Source of the DNA: Polynucleobacter sp.
Lineage (GTDB): Bacteria > Pseudomonadota > Gammaproteobacteria > Burkholderiales > Burkholderiaceae_D
NCBI GenBank assembly: GCA_021737945.1
Contig: JAIPCX010000009.1
Coordinates: 1 to 64,000, forward strand
Length of the DNA: 64,000 nt
Reading direction: 5' to 3'
The position numbers and the translations under genes are program-made. A model generated the notes under the pieces. That model was not told the DNA's origin. It ran no database searches and was given only the letters and a program-made list of their open reading frames with translations. Below are positions 56,463-64,000 of this stretch, in pieces. Within the stretch, counting starts at the first letter, position 1. Every line of letters starts with the position of its first letter.

Positions 56463-57872
56463 ATGGGACAAGTAACCGTCATTATTAACAACCGCGATTT
56501 ACTCGAATGGCCGAAACAAATGTGCGCCGACATCGAGCGCATGACCGGCCTACATGAGATCATCATCGTAGATAACGGATCGAGTAACCGCCAGCTTTTG
56601 CAATGGTACAAAGACTGCAAATACAAAGTGGTGTTTTTGGATAACCTGGGCCACACCGCGCCGTGGGATTGTGGCTTGACTGGCCGTATTGAAACGGATT
56701 TATATGTTGTGACTGATCCTGATTTGGATTTAAGTGGCGTTCCAGAAAACGCGCTTATCCACATGGCCAACATACTTTATAAAAACCCGGCCTTGGGTAA
56801 AGTGGGCTTGCTATTGGAAACCAACGGCATTCCACCTGCATCACCGTATTTTGACCATGTGAATAACTACGAAAAAAGTATCTTGTCATCTGGCACCGTA
56901 GATAACCTGTACATCAACGCACCTGTCGATACCACCTTTGCTATTTACGATCGACGCATACTGAACAAATACCAAATTTGTGGCGTTAGAACACTAGCGC
57001 CTTATATGGCAAAACACATCCCTTGGCATGTTATCGAGCCAGAAGGTGAATTTAAATATTATTTGGACAATGCCAGTAGCAAGTCATCCAGCTATAAATG
57101 GTTTACTAAGTACGAGAGCGAAGGCCCCCTCAGAAAACTCTATCGCGAGCACAAGGTTGGTAAAGTATCGTCCAAGTGGAGCTCGTACTTTCCAATCTAC
57201 GATAAATGGTTTGCTCCATACCGTGAGCAATCGATCAAGATGCTAGAGATTGGTGTGCAAAATGGCGGATCACTGGAAATGTGGGCGCGCTATTTCAAGC
57301 AGGCTGAGACCATTGTTGGCTGTGACGTTAACCCAGCGGTCGCTAATCTTGTTTATCAAGATCCACGCGTTAAAGTGGTTGTGGGTGCAGCATCCCAACA
57401 GCCAGCTTTTGATGTGATTAACGCGCACGGTGCAGGAGGATTTGATTTGATTATTGACGATGGTTCGCATCGCTCAATAGACACGATATCGAATTTCCTG
57501 ATGTTTTTCCCCATGATAAAACCAGGTGGATTATTTGTAATTGAAGATATGCACTGCGCCTACTGGCCAGAATATGAAGGCGGCTATTTTAACCAGAGAT
57601 CAATGGCAAGTTTTTTCAAAGCGATGGTTGATCTAGTTAATATCGAGCATTGTAGAAACGACTTTAGTGCGCAGCAGTTATTCCAGACGTTTTTCACGAA
57701 CACCCGTGTGCCAGACATTTTCACCAATGGCTCAATCGCAGGCGTAACGGCTTATAACTCAGTCTACGTAATAGAGAAATCCACAGAGACTTTCAAACCT
57801 TTCTGCGGTGATGTGATTATTGCGGGAGATGACTCGACGATTGAGCCGAGGGCGGTTGGTAAGTCTAGATAG
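56463..57872 (+). CDS. Fusion: GT2-like glycosyltransferase + class I SAM methyltransferase
   Basis: N-term IIIVDNGSSNRQLLQWY / DPDLDLSGVPENAL; C-term MLEIGVQNGGSLEMWARYFKQAETIVGCDVNP ... DLIIDDGSHRSIDT. Confidence 0.8.
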   Translation: MGQVTVIINNRDLLEWPKQMCADIERMTGLHEIIIVDNGSSNRQLLQWYKDCKYKVVFLDNLGHTAPWDCGLTGRIETDLYVVTDPDLDLSGVPENALIHMANILYKNPALGKVGLLLETNGIPPASPYFDHVNNYEKSILSSGTVDNLYINAPVDTTFAIYDRRILNKYQICGVRTLAPYMAKHIPWHVIEPEGEFKYYLDNASSKSSSYKWFTKYESEGPLRKLYREHKVGKVSSKWSSYFPIYDKWFAPYREQSIKMLEIGVQNGGSLEMWARYFKQAETIVGCDVNPAVANLVYQDPRVKVVVGAASQQPAFDVINAHGAGGFDLIIDDGSHRSIDTISNFLMFFPMIKPGGLFVIEDMHCAYWPEYEGGYFNQRSMASFFKAMVDLVNIEHCRNDFSAQQLFQTFFTNTRVPDIFTNGSIAGVTAYNSVYVIEKSTETFKPFCGDVIIAGDDSTIEPRAVGKSR

Positions 57873-57960
57873 CAGGTCTTCTAGATAGATTTAAATTGAT
57901 GACAGCTATGCGCTTGGATATAAAATAAAAACACCATTATATTAATGGATAGCCATTTAA

Positions 57961-58596
57961 ATGATCAATATAGACACGTTTATTATTAGTTTGAAGTATA
58001 GAGAAGATAGACGCCTTGGTGCGTTGAATCAACTTGCTAAAATTAAATTGAACCCAGATCGGGTGCAGTTTCAAGACGCAAAATATACTTTGCGAAATGG
58101 AGCGATTGGGTGTGCAATGTCTCAAGCCTATGCTTTAAGTCGATTCTTGTTCGAATCGAATGCAGAATACTGCCTTATCTTTGAGGATGATTTTGAGGTT
58201 CTAAATCCGGATAATTTTTCAGACACGTTGGCAAATTTTTTAAGCAGTAACAACGACTGGGATGTATTGATGCTGGCATCCAATGTGGCTGTCCCTATTT
58301 CAGCCCCAAAACATCCCAATGTTTTTCGTGTGGTTCATGCCCAAACAGCCTCAGCCTACTTAGTAAAGCGGCACTATGCGCCAACACTAGTAAAAACATT
58401 CTATGAGGCAGCAGATTACCTATCAAGTCGTTATCTGACCATGGACACAAAAACTCAAAATTATTTCTATGCGATAGATATGATCTGGAAGCCACTGCAA
58501 CTAGAGGCAAATTTTTATGCTTTTTTGCCTCAATTGGTTAGGCAGCGCGAGTCGTATTCAGATATTGAAAATAAGCTCGTGTCTTACGGAGTTTGA
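57961..58596 (+). CDS. GT25-like glycosyltransferase
   Basis: IDTFIISLKYREDRRLGALNQL...GAIGCAMSQAYALSRFL...YCLIFEDDFEVLN. Confidence 0.75.
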   Translation: MINIDTFIISLKYREDRRLGALNQLAKIKLNPDRVQFQDAKYTLRNGAIGCAMSQAYALSRFLFESNAEYCLIFEDDFEVLNPDNFSDTLANFLSSNNDWDVLMLASNVAVPISAPKHPNVFRVVHAQTASAYLVKRHYAPTLVKTFYEAADYLSSRYLTMDTKTQNYFYAIDMIWKPLQLEANFYAFLPQLVRQRESYSDIENKLVSYGV

Positions 58597-58599
58597 GTA

Positions 58600-59433
58600 A
58601 TGATTTTTCTCTGTCTAAAAGGACGCTTTGGAAATCAGCTTTATCAGCTGGGTGCTGCTTTACGGCTGGCTAAAAAAAATATTAATTTAATCAAAATAAA
58701 TTTGAGGTACCTACCTAATCCAGGCGACTTTCGATTAAACGAACTTTTAAGTAAGGCCGACTTGCCGGAATTTATTACCGATGCTGAAATGCAGCTAAAC
58801 CCTGTTAACGGTAAAACTTATTCTCTGGGAGACACCCCTAAAGGTGCATTTTTTGATCAACCATTATTGGACGCACAAATAGATCTAAGTTCTGATCATG
58901 TCGTTTTGGATGGTTATTATCAGTCTGGGAAAAACTTAGCGGTGCTGCGCGAGTTTGTATATCAAGCTCCTGTGTTATCCAGATCTACATTGCTTAGCCA
59001 AATCAAGCCTTTGCCTAAAGAGACTCTTGTAGCCCATTACCGGATGGGAGATTATTTAAAGCCTGATGTGCAAAGAGAAATTGGCTTAATAAATCTTTCT
59101 TATCTTGATAGTTCTATAGAGAAATTATGGGATAAGAAAAATGAGTTGATTATTTTTTCAGACGGCGATGAAGTCCGAAAAAGATATGAAAATAAAAATG
59201 GCATAAGAGTAGAAACGGGCGGCAGTGATATAGATACTTACAGGACAATGATGGCCGCTACTACTCTCATAGTTCCTAACTCAACATTTTCACTAAGTGC
59301 AGGATTTTTATCCCCCGTTACAAAAAAAATATGCAGGCCTTTAATTTGGTCTCGAAAATACTTATCTGATGACCTTACACAAGGGATTCAACCAGAGGTT
59401 GAATGCATATCAAACACGTTCTATGGATTTTAA
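58600..59433 (+). CDS. GT11-like alpha-1,2-fucosyltransferase family protein
   Basis: LKGRFGNQLYQLGAALRLA ... VAHYRMGDYL ... VPNSTFSLSAGFLS. Confidence 0.75.
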   Translation: MIFLCLKGRFGNQLYQLGAALRLAKKNINLIKINLRYLPNPGDFRLNELLSKADLPEFITDAEMQLNPVNGKTYSLGDTPKGAFFDQPLLDAQIDLSSDHVVLDGYYQSGKNLAVLREFVYQAPVLSRSTLLSQIKPLPKETLVAHYRMGDYLKPDVQREIGLINLSYLDSSIEKLWDKKNELIIFSDGDEVRKRYENKNGIRVETGGSDIDTYRTMMAATTLIVPNSTFSLSAGFLSPVTKKICRPLIWSRKYLSDDLTQGIQPEVECISNTFYGF

Positions 59434-59477
59434 AATTTTTTAGTTAAACAAGGCCAATAATAGAGTGTTACTAAATC

Positions 59478-60176
59478 ATGGACAGTGAAAAATACAAAGC
59501 ACAGCTATCGCAATTTATGGCCGATAGCAGCAAGCAAAGGCCCGAATTTTCTACATATTATTCTTATCCTTGCCTTGAGGATGACACAAAACAAACAGGA
59601 TTCGATAGTCACTATCTTTACCATGTTGCTTGGGCGGTAAGGAAGTTATTAACAGCTACTCCAGAAACTCACTGCGATGTTGGTTCTTCACTGAATTTTT
59701 GCTCAATTGCTAGCGCAATCGTCCCGACAACATTCATAGATATTAGGCCGGCAAATATTTACTTAAATAACCTATTAGTAGAACCGAGAGACTTAACAGT
59801 TGATGAATCATGGAAAAATGAGGAGTTTGGCTCGCTGTCGTGTATGCATGTAATTGAACACATAGGCTTGGGGCGCTATGGCGATAATTTGGACGTTAGT
59901 GGTGATCTCAAGGCAATAAATAATTTATTGCGCGCAGTAAAGAAAAATGGGCAGTTATTTTTTGTGGTGCCAGTTGGAAAGCCTGAAATTTACTTCAATG
60001 CGCATAGAGTTTATTCATCAAAATGGATAATTGAATATTTCTCATCAAAATGTACATTAAATGAATTTTATTTTATTCCTGCACAAAATGACATGGCACC
60101 AGTAGAAAATTGTGATCCAGAATATGCTGATAAATTTACATATGGTTGTGGTTGTTTTCATTTCATAAAAAAATAA
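59478..60176 (+). CDS. DUF268-like (methyltransferase-fold) protein
   Basis: CDVGSSLNFCSIASAIVPTTFIDIRP ... SCMHVIEHIGLGRYGD. Confidence 0.7.
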   Translation: MDSEKYKAQLSQFMADSSKQRPEFSTYYSYPCLEDDTKQTGFDSHYLYHVAWAVRKLLTATPETHCDVGSSLNFCSIASAIVPTTFIDIRPANIYLNNLLVEPRDLTVDESWKNEEFGSLSCMHVIEHIGLGRYGDNLDVSGDLKAINNLLRAVKKNGQLFFVVPVGKPEIYFNAHRVYSSKWIIEYFSSKCTLNEFYFIPAQNDMAPVENCDPEYADKFTYGCGCFHFIKK

Positions 60177-60204
60177 TAAAATCCACATGGGATAAAGAGA
60201 TAAA

Positions 60205-61059
60205 TTAGTTAATGTCATCCATTATCTTTCTGAATAACACGTCATCAGATTTTTCATGAAGTAAGCAGCGGTCGAAATTCTCTTTTATGGCATGACTTTT
60301 TGATTGATAAAGATCTTCACTAAGATCGTTCGGGTCAAAATATTGATCGAGAATAATTACCCCTTCTTTGTTAAACATGTCGGAAAGTTTGGGTGTACCG
60401 TGATACACAGGAATAGTTCCGGTGGCGAAGCAATCCATCAACTTTTCGGTGTAATAATTTGAGTAAGATTCATTTTCCATTGTTATCGAAAACCTAAAAT
60501 CAGCTAAGGCTTCTTCTTTAGTTAAAAAAGGTTTGAAGCCTCTACCAAAGAAATTAATCCAAGGATTAAGGTGCATTTGTTTATTCATAAAAGTGTTTCG
60601 AAAACGATGACCTTCAGTAAAGCCCTTGCCAGAAGATATCATTGATAACATCTTGGATTTTTTGTAGATTTTTCGATTTTTTATCCAGGTAAAATTTGCA
60701 GCAGGCGGAACATACTCAAAAATTGACCCTAGATTAAGAAGGTTTTCGTCGTGAACAAAAATTTTTCTAAATGTTTCCGCTAGAAAATCAATATTATTTC
60801 TAACAAAATCATTTTCCTGCGGAACAATTGTTTTTGACTCGCACAACCAAAGGTATTTGAATTTATTACTTGAATTTAGCGCGTGACGAATACCATAGTC
60901 CATATAAACTTCGATGCCACTAGAACTTGGTCTATCAAATACCCAATTAAAATGTAAAGGAATTTCGCCGGTACAGGAGCACACATCGTGGCTAAAGGGA
61001 CTTCCGTAGCCAGAAATTTCTATTTTTTTGCTAATGCTATTCATTTTCTGATGCGTCAA
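60205..61059 (-). CDS. GT10-like (alpha-1,3-fucosyltransferase-like) glycosyltransferase
   Basis: FRFSITMENESYSNYYTEKLMDCFATGTIPVYHGTPKLSDMFNKEGVIILD. Confidence 0.7.
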   Translation of the reverse strand: MTHQKMNSISKKIEISGYGSPFSHDVCSCTGEIPLHFNWVFDRPSSSGIEVYMDYGIRHALNSSNKFKYLWLCESKTIVPQENDFVRNNIDFLAETFRKIFVHDENLLNLGSIFEYVPPAANFTWIKNRKIYKKSKMLSMISSGKGFTEGHRFRNTFMNKQMHLNPWINFFGRGFKPFLTKEEALADFRFSITMENESYSNYYTEKLMDCFATGTIPVYHGTPKLSDMFNKEGVIILDQYFDPNDLSEDLYQSKSHAIKENFDRCLLHEKSDDVLFRKIMDDIN

Positions 61060-61181
61060 CTGTTTAAAGAGAGCGCTGTGATGCTGAGCTAAATGTAAAA
61101 TCCTGTAAACGATGTTGAAAGAGGAAGTTAAAGCAAATTAACATAGACTATGCAAATTATATATTCAGTGAGAAATTTCAA

Positions 61182-61919
61182 GTGAAAACAATAACGATAA
61201 ATCAGCCAGCAGGTTTGGGAGACATAATATGGATACAGCCGATATTGCAAATGTTTGTTGACAAAGGATTTACTATAATTTATCCGATTATCGACCGTTA
61301 CCTTGAATTGGCGACCAAATACCTACCGCGCGAAGGGGTAACTTACGTGTCTATTGAGTCAGAATTTCATTTTAAAGATTGTTTTGATAATCCAAACGTT
61401 ATTCACAACAACAATGGATATTATCTTCCTTTGACATACAGTCATCGCCATTTTCCAGCAAGCTCGCTTATGATGAGCAAATATTTGATGACACAAACTC
61501 CTTTGCAGGATTGGAGGCGTTTCATACCAAGGATAAGAGATAAACAACGTGAAATCTCTCTCTGGGAAAAAATTAATCCCAATAATGAAGAATTTATTCT
61601 CACAAATAAATATTTCGGAACGCCCCCACAAACCAAAGAAAGAGAAATAAATTTAACAAATCATTCTTTTAAAATTATTGATATTGATTACAGAGATCAG
61701 GATCTAATAGAATTTCATCCGTTTGATTGGGTGTACGTGATTGAGAAAGCAAAAGAAATACATTTTGTACAAACAGCTTTTTCTTTTATTGCAGATCTCT
61801 ATGCATCACCAACTGCTGTTATGCATTTATACGACCGAATTGGTAAAGATGACCAACCAAGATATCTTAAGGACTTTGAATATGTGCAACGACATCCCAA
61901 TTGGGTATATCACACGTAA
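61182..61919 (+). CDS. Hypothetical protein, GT9-like N-terminus
   Basis: ITINQPAGLGDIIWIQPILQMFVDKGFTIIYPI. Confidence 0.5.
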   Translation: MKTITINQPAGLGDIIWIQPILQMFVDKGFTIIYPIIDRYLELATKYLPREGVTYVSIESEFHFKDCFDNPNVIHNNNGYYLPLTYSHRHFPASSLMMSKYLMTQTPLQDWRRFIPRIRDKQREISLWEKINPNNEEFILTNKYFGTPPQTKEREINLTNHSFKIIDIDYRDQDLIEFHPFDWVYVIEKAKEIHFVQTAFSFIADLYASPTAVMHLYDRIGKDDQPRYLKDFEYVQRHPNWVYHT

Positions 61920-61924
61920 AAAGT

Positions 61925-62902
61925 TCAAGAAGAAGTCTTGGTAAACTTTTCTGCGTGTTCTTTTGCCATTTGTTTCGCAACTTCCTTCATTTTGAATTTC
62001 GGCGTCCATCCTAAAATTTTTGAGGTTTCCGTTGGGTCGCCGTAAATGACGTTCAATTCGGAAGGACGAAAAAGAATTTTTTCCTGCACAACATAATCTT
62101 GCCACTTTAATCCAAATGATTTGAAAACCTCATCTACGAATGATTCAAGTGAATTTGGCTCACCAGTAGCAAATATATAGTCACCAGCCTGCGGTTGTTG
62201 AAGAGAAAGCCACATACCTTCGACATATTCTGGTGCCCAACCCCAATCACGAATGATATCTAGACGACCTAACGAGAGAGTTGTTTCCTTTCCAACAGAT
62301 ATTGCATAAGCACGTTCGACAATTTTTTGAGTCACAAAGCGTGATGGTCTAAGTACAGACTCGTGATTGAAAAGTATGCCGTTGCAAGCAAAAACATTGT
62401 AAGCAAGACGGTAATTGATAACTAAAAAGTGAGCAGCTGCTTTAGCCACTCCATATGGGCTAACCGGATTAAAGGGGGTGTGAATTGTTGCTGGGAGTTG
62501 TTCAACATTGCCAAAACATTCACTTGAACTTGGGTGAAAAAATTTGGAATTTAGCTTAAGAATACGGATTGCCTCGAGAAAATTCAGAACCCCATTTAGG
62601 ATGCTTTCAATAGTTTCCGCGGGGAGTACAAAAGAAAGACTTACAGAGCTTTGGCTACCAAGAAAATAAACTTCATCTGGCGTTGATTGTGCCAAAACAT
62701 TCAAAACACTCCTAAAATCAGAAGGAATGACAGACCTAAGAACTACAGCGTCTTTGATCCCAAGCCGAGAGATATTTTTATGTTCAGGAACTTCCGCATC
62801 ACGAGATGTACCCCAAACCTCATAATCTTTATTAATCAAGAATTTGGCCAGTAAAGCACCATCTTGCCCAGTAATTCCACAAATGAGAGCGCGTTTTTTC
62901 AT
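61925..62902 (-). CDS. GDP-mannose 4,6-dehydratase-like NAD-dependent epimerase/dehydratase
   Basis: RALICGITGQDGALLAKFLINKDYEVWGTSRD ... SPYGVAKAAAHFLVINYR. Confidence 0.85.
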   Translation of the reverse strand: MKKRALICGITGQDGALLAKFLINKDYEVWGTSRDAEVPEHKNISRLGIKDAVVLRSVIPSDFRSVLNVLAQSTPDEVYFLGSQSSVSLSFVLPAETIESILNGVLNFLEAIRILKLNSKFFHPSSSECFGNVEQLPATIHTPFNPVSPYGVAKAAAHFLVINYRLAYNVFACNGILFNHESVLRPSRFVTQKIVERAYAISVGKETTLSLGRLDIIRDWGWAPEYVEGMWLSLQQPQAGDYIFATGEPNSLESFVDEVFKSFGLKWQDYVVQEKILFRPSELNVIYGDPTETSKILGWTPKFKMKEVAKQMAKEHAEKFTKTSS

Positions 62903-62950
62903 CGCAATATTTTAAAATTATGGGTATTGTGGCGTGATTAAAATAAAAGA

Positions 62951-63355
62951 TCAATATGACTCATGAGACTTGACTTCTATAAGTTTCGATTTAAGAATCA
63001 AATCAATTTCGCGCTTATATTGAGCTCTAATATCATTATTTATATATACCGACCTAGCTAAGTTTACAAATTCTGAACTGAAATCTTTTCTGCGCTCACA
63101 GTCGCGTTTTCCATCTTCAATATCCCAGAGTGAGCTATTGATGTTTTTTAAATTTAAGTAAAGGGATTGTATATTTTCAGGAAAATCAGATATGGTCATT
63201 CCGCATCTAATAAGAGAATTTAAGCTTGCCTGTATATTATTTCGCTTAACTGGATCAGAAATTTTTTCCAGTTTAATCTCAAGGATACTAAGACGGTCAA
63301 AAAACTCACCCCAAGAAATTTCAACTTGAGGTAAAGCAGAGAATTTAAAAGTCAT
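62951..63355 (-). CDS. DUF6165-like protein
   Basis: EISWGEFFDRLSILEIKLEKISDP. Confidence 0.6.
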   Translation of the reverse strand: MTFKFSALPQVEISWGEFFDRLSILEIKLEKISDPVKRNNIQASLNSLIRCGMTISDFPENIQSLYLNLKNINSSLWDIEDGKRDCERRKDFSSEFVNLARSVYINNDIRAQYKREIDLILKSKLIEVKSHESY

Positions 63356-63393
63356 AAATAAAAATTAAAAATGTATCGCAAAATAAAAATCAA

Positions 63394-63987
63394 TTATTCG
63401 GGAAAAATCATCATGTACCCCTGATGTTCATAAAAGCGCCTAAACTTTCTACGTGGACCAAAAAATAACTTTAAAACGGCTGTGAAAGATCCAGCTAAAA
63501 ACATATCACGCTGCCGGAGAACGGCACGTACCGATTCTGCACTTTCAGGATGTTCTCGATCGAAGGCAAACTCTCCAGAATCAAACAAGAAAAGGTCATC
63601 GATAATTATCAAATCATTTTTGGCGCCATCGCGTGAATTGGAAATTTCTGCAAGTTCAAGAAGAAGAGGGAGGCCTGCTGTGTTGTTATTATCGATTGAA
63701 TCGCCATAAGAAGTATCAAAAAAATCAGCTCCAGGAAAATGCGCATCTAAAAAAAATAAAGTTGGGGAGCTATCGACTTTGTTTTGCAGAAGACCGCGTA
63801 GACCATGAAGGGAATTTGAATTTACAATTGATACACTTTGATGGTTCGATTGAGCTGAATTTATATTTTGGTGTAAAGATACAGAATTTGCTAATTTTTC
63901 ATCAATCTCAATTGAATATAAATGGCGAAAAGATTTATTTTGTATCGCATGACAAAGTGAGACGCCAAGACCAGTTCCTGTCTCCAC
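63394..63987 (-). CDS. Possible SAM-dependent methyltransferase; may extend beyond window
   Basis: METGTGLGVSLCHAIQNKSFRHLYSIEIDEKLA ... PTLFFLDAHFPGADF; ORF lies at window end. Confidence 0.5.
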   Translation of the reverse strand: METGTGLGVSLCHAIQNKSFRHLYSIEIDEKLANSVSLHQNINSAQSNHQSVSIVNSNSLHGLRGLLQNKVDSSPTLFFLDAHFPGADFFDTSYGDSIDNNNTAGLPLLLELAEISNSRDGAKNDLIIIDDLFLFDSGEFAFDREHPESAESVRAVLRQRDMFLAGSFTAVLKLFFGPRRKFRRFYEHQGYMMIFPE

Positions 63988-64000
63988 ATAATTTTTTAGA

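Overview
This 64 kb window is bacterial chromosome, most likely from a betaproteobacterium (judged from gene content and synteny only). From left to right: (1) a glycerol/glycerol-3-phosphate utilisation block (glpU/Q/P/T/S-like ABC transporter, glpD, DeoR/GlpR regulator). (2) hemE and priA, separated by a ~760 bp intergenic region that looks like a replication origin: several DnaA boxes beside an AT-rich tract. (3) Housekeeping genes (rep helicase, DUF2256, slyX, DUF2288, ydcF-like, DUF883/YqjE membrane genes, cytochrome c, tRNA-Arg(CCG)) mixed with intact and decayed toxin-antitoxin modules. (4) A first type I secretion (T1SS) gene set: TolC, two overlapping PrtD-type ABC genes, HlyD. (5) A ~17 kb same-strand block with a 3138-aa protein built almost entirely from ~350 octapeptide repeats (consensus roughly L-x-T-x-Q-[IV]-x-[AG]). 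It ends in EF-hand-like Ca-binding motifs and a T1SS-like C-terminus. It is followed without gaps by its own LapB-like ABC transporter, HlyD, TolC and a TPR-GT41 (OGT/SPINDLY-type) glycosyltransferase. (6) Glycosyltransferases and a nearly complete NDP-D-glycero-D-manno-heptose pathway (transaldolase, gmhA, hddA, gmhB, hddC). (7) A more AT-rich surface-glycan region (GT25, GT11, GT10-like, DUF268, GMD-like). The main candidate for an undescribed system is the giant Thr/Ser-rich octapeptide exoprotein with a dedicated exporter and a co-encoded GT41 enzyme, possibly supplied by the neighbouring heptose pathway. All family calls come from reading the translations; no database searches or computed statistics were run.
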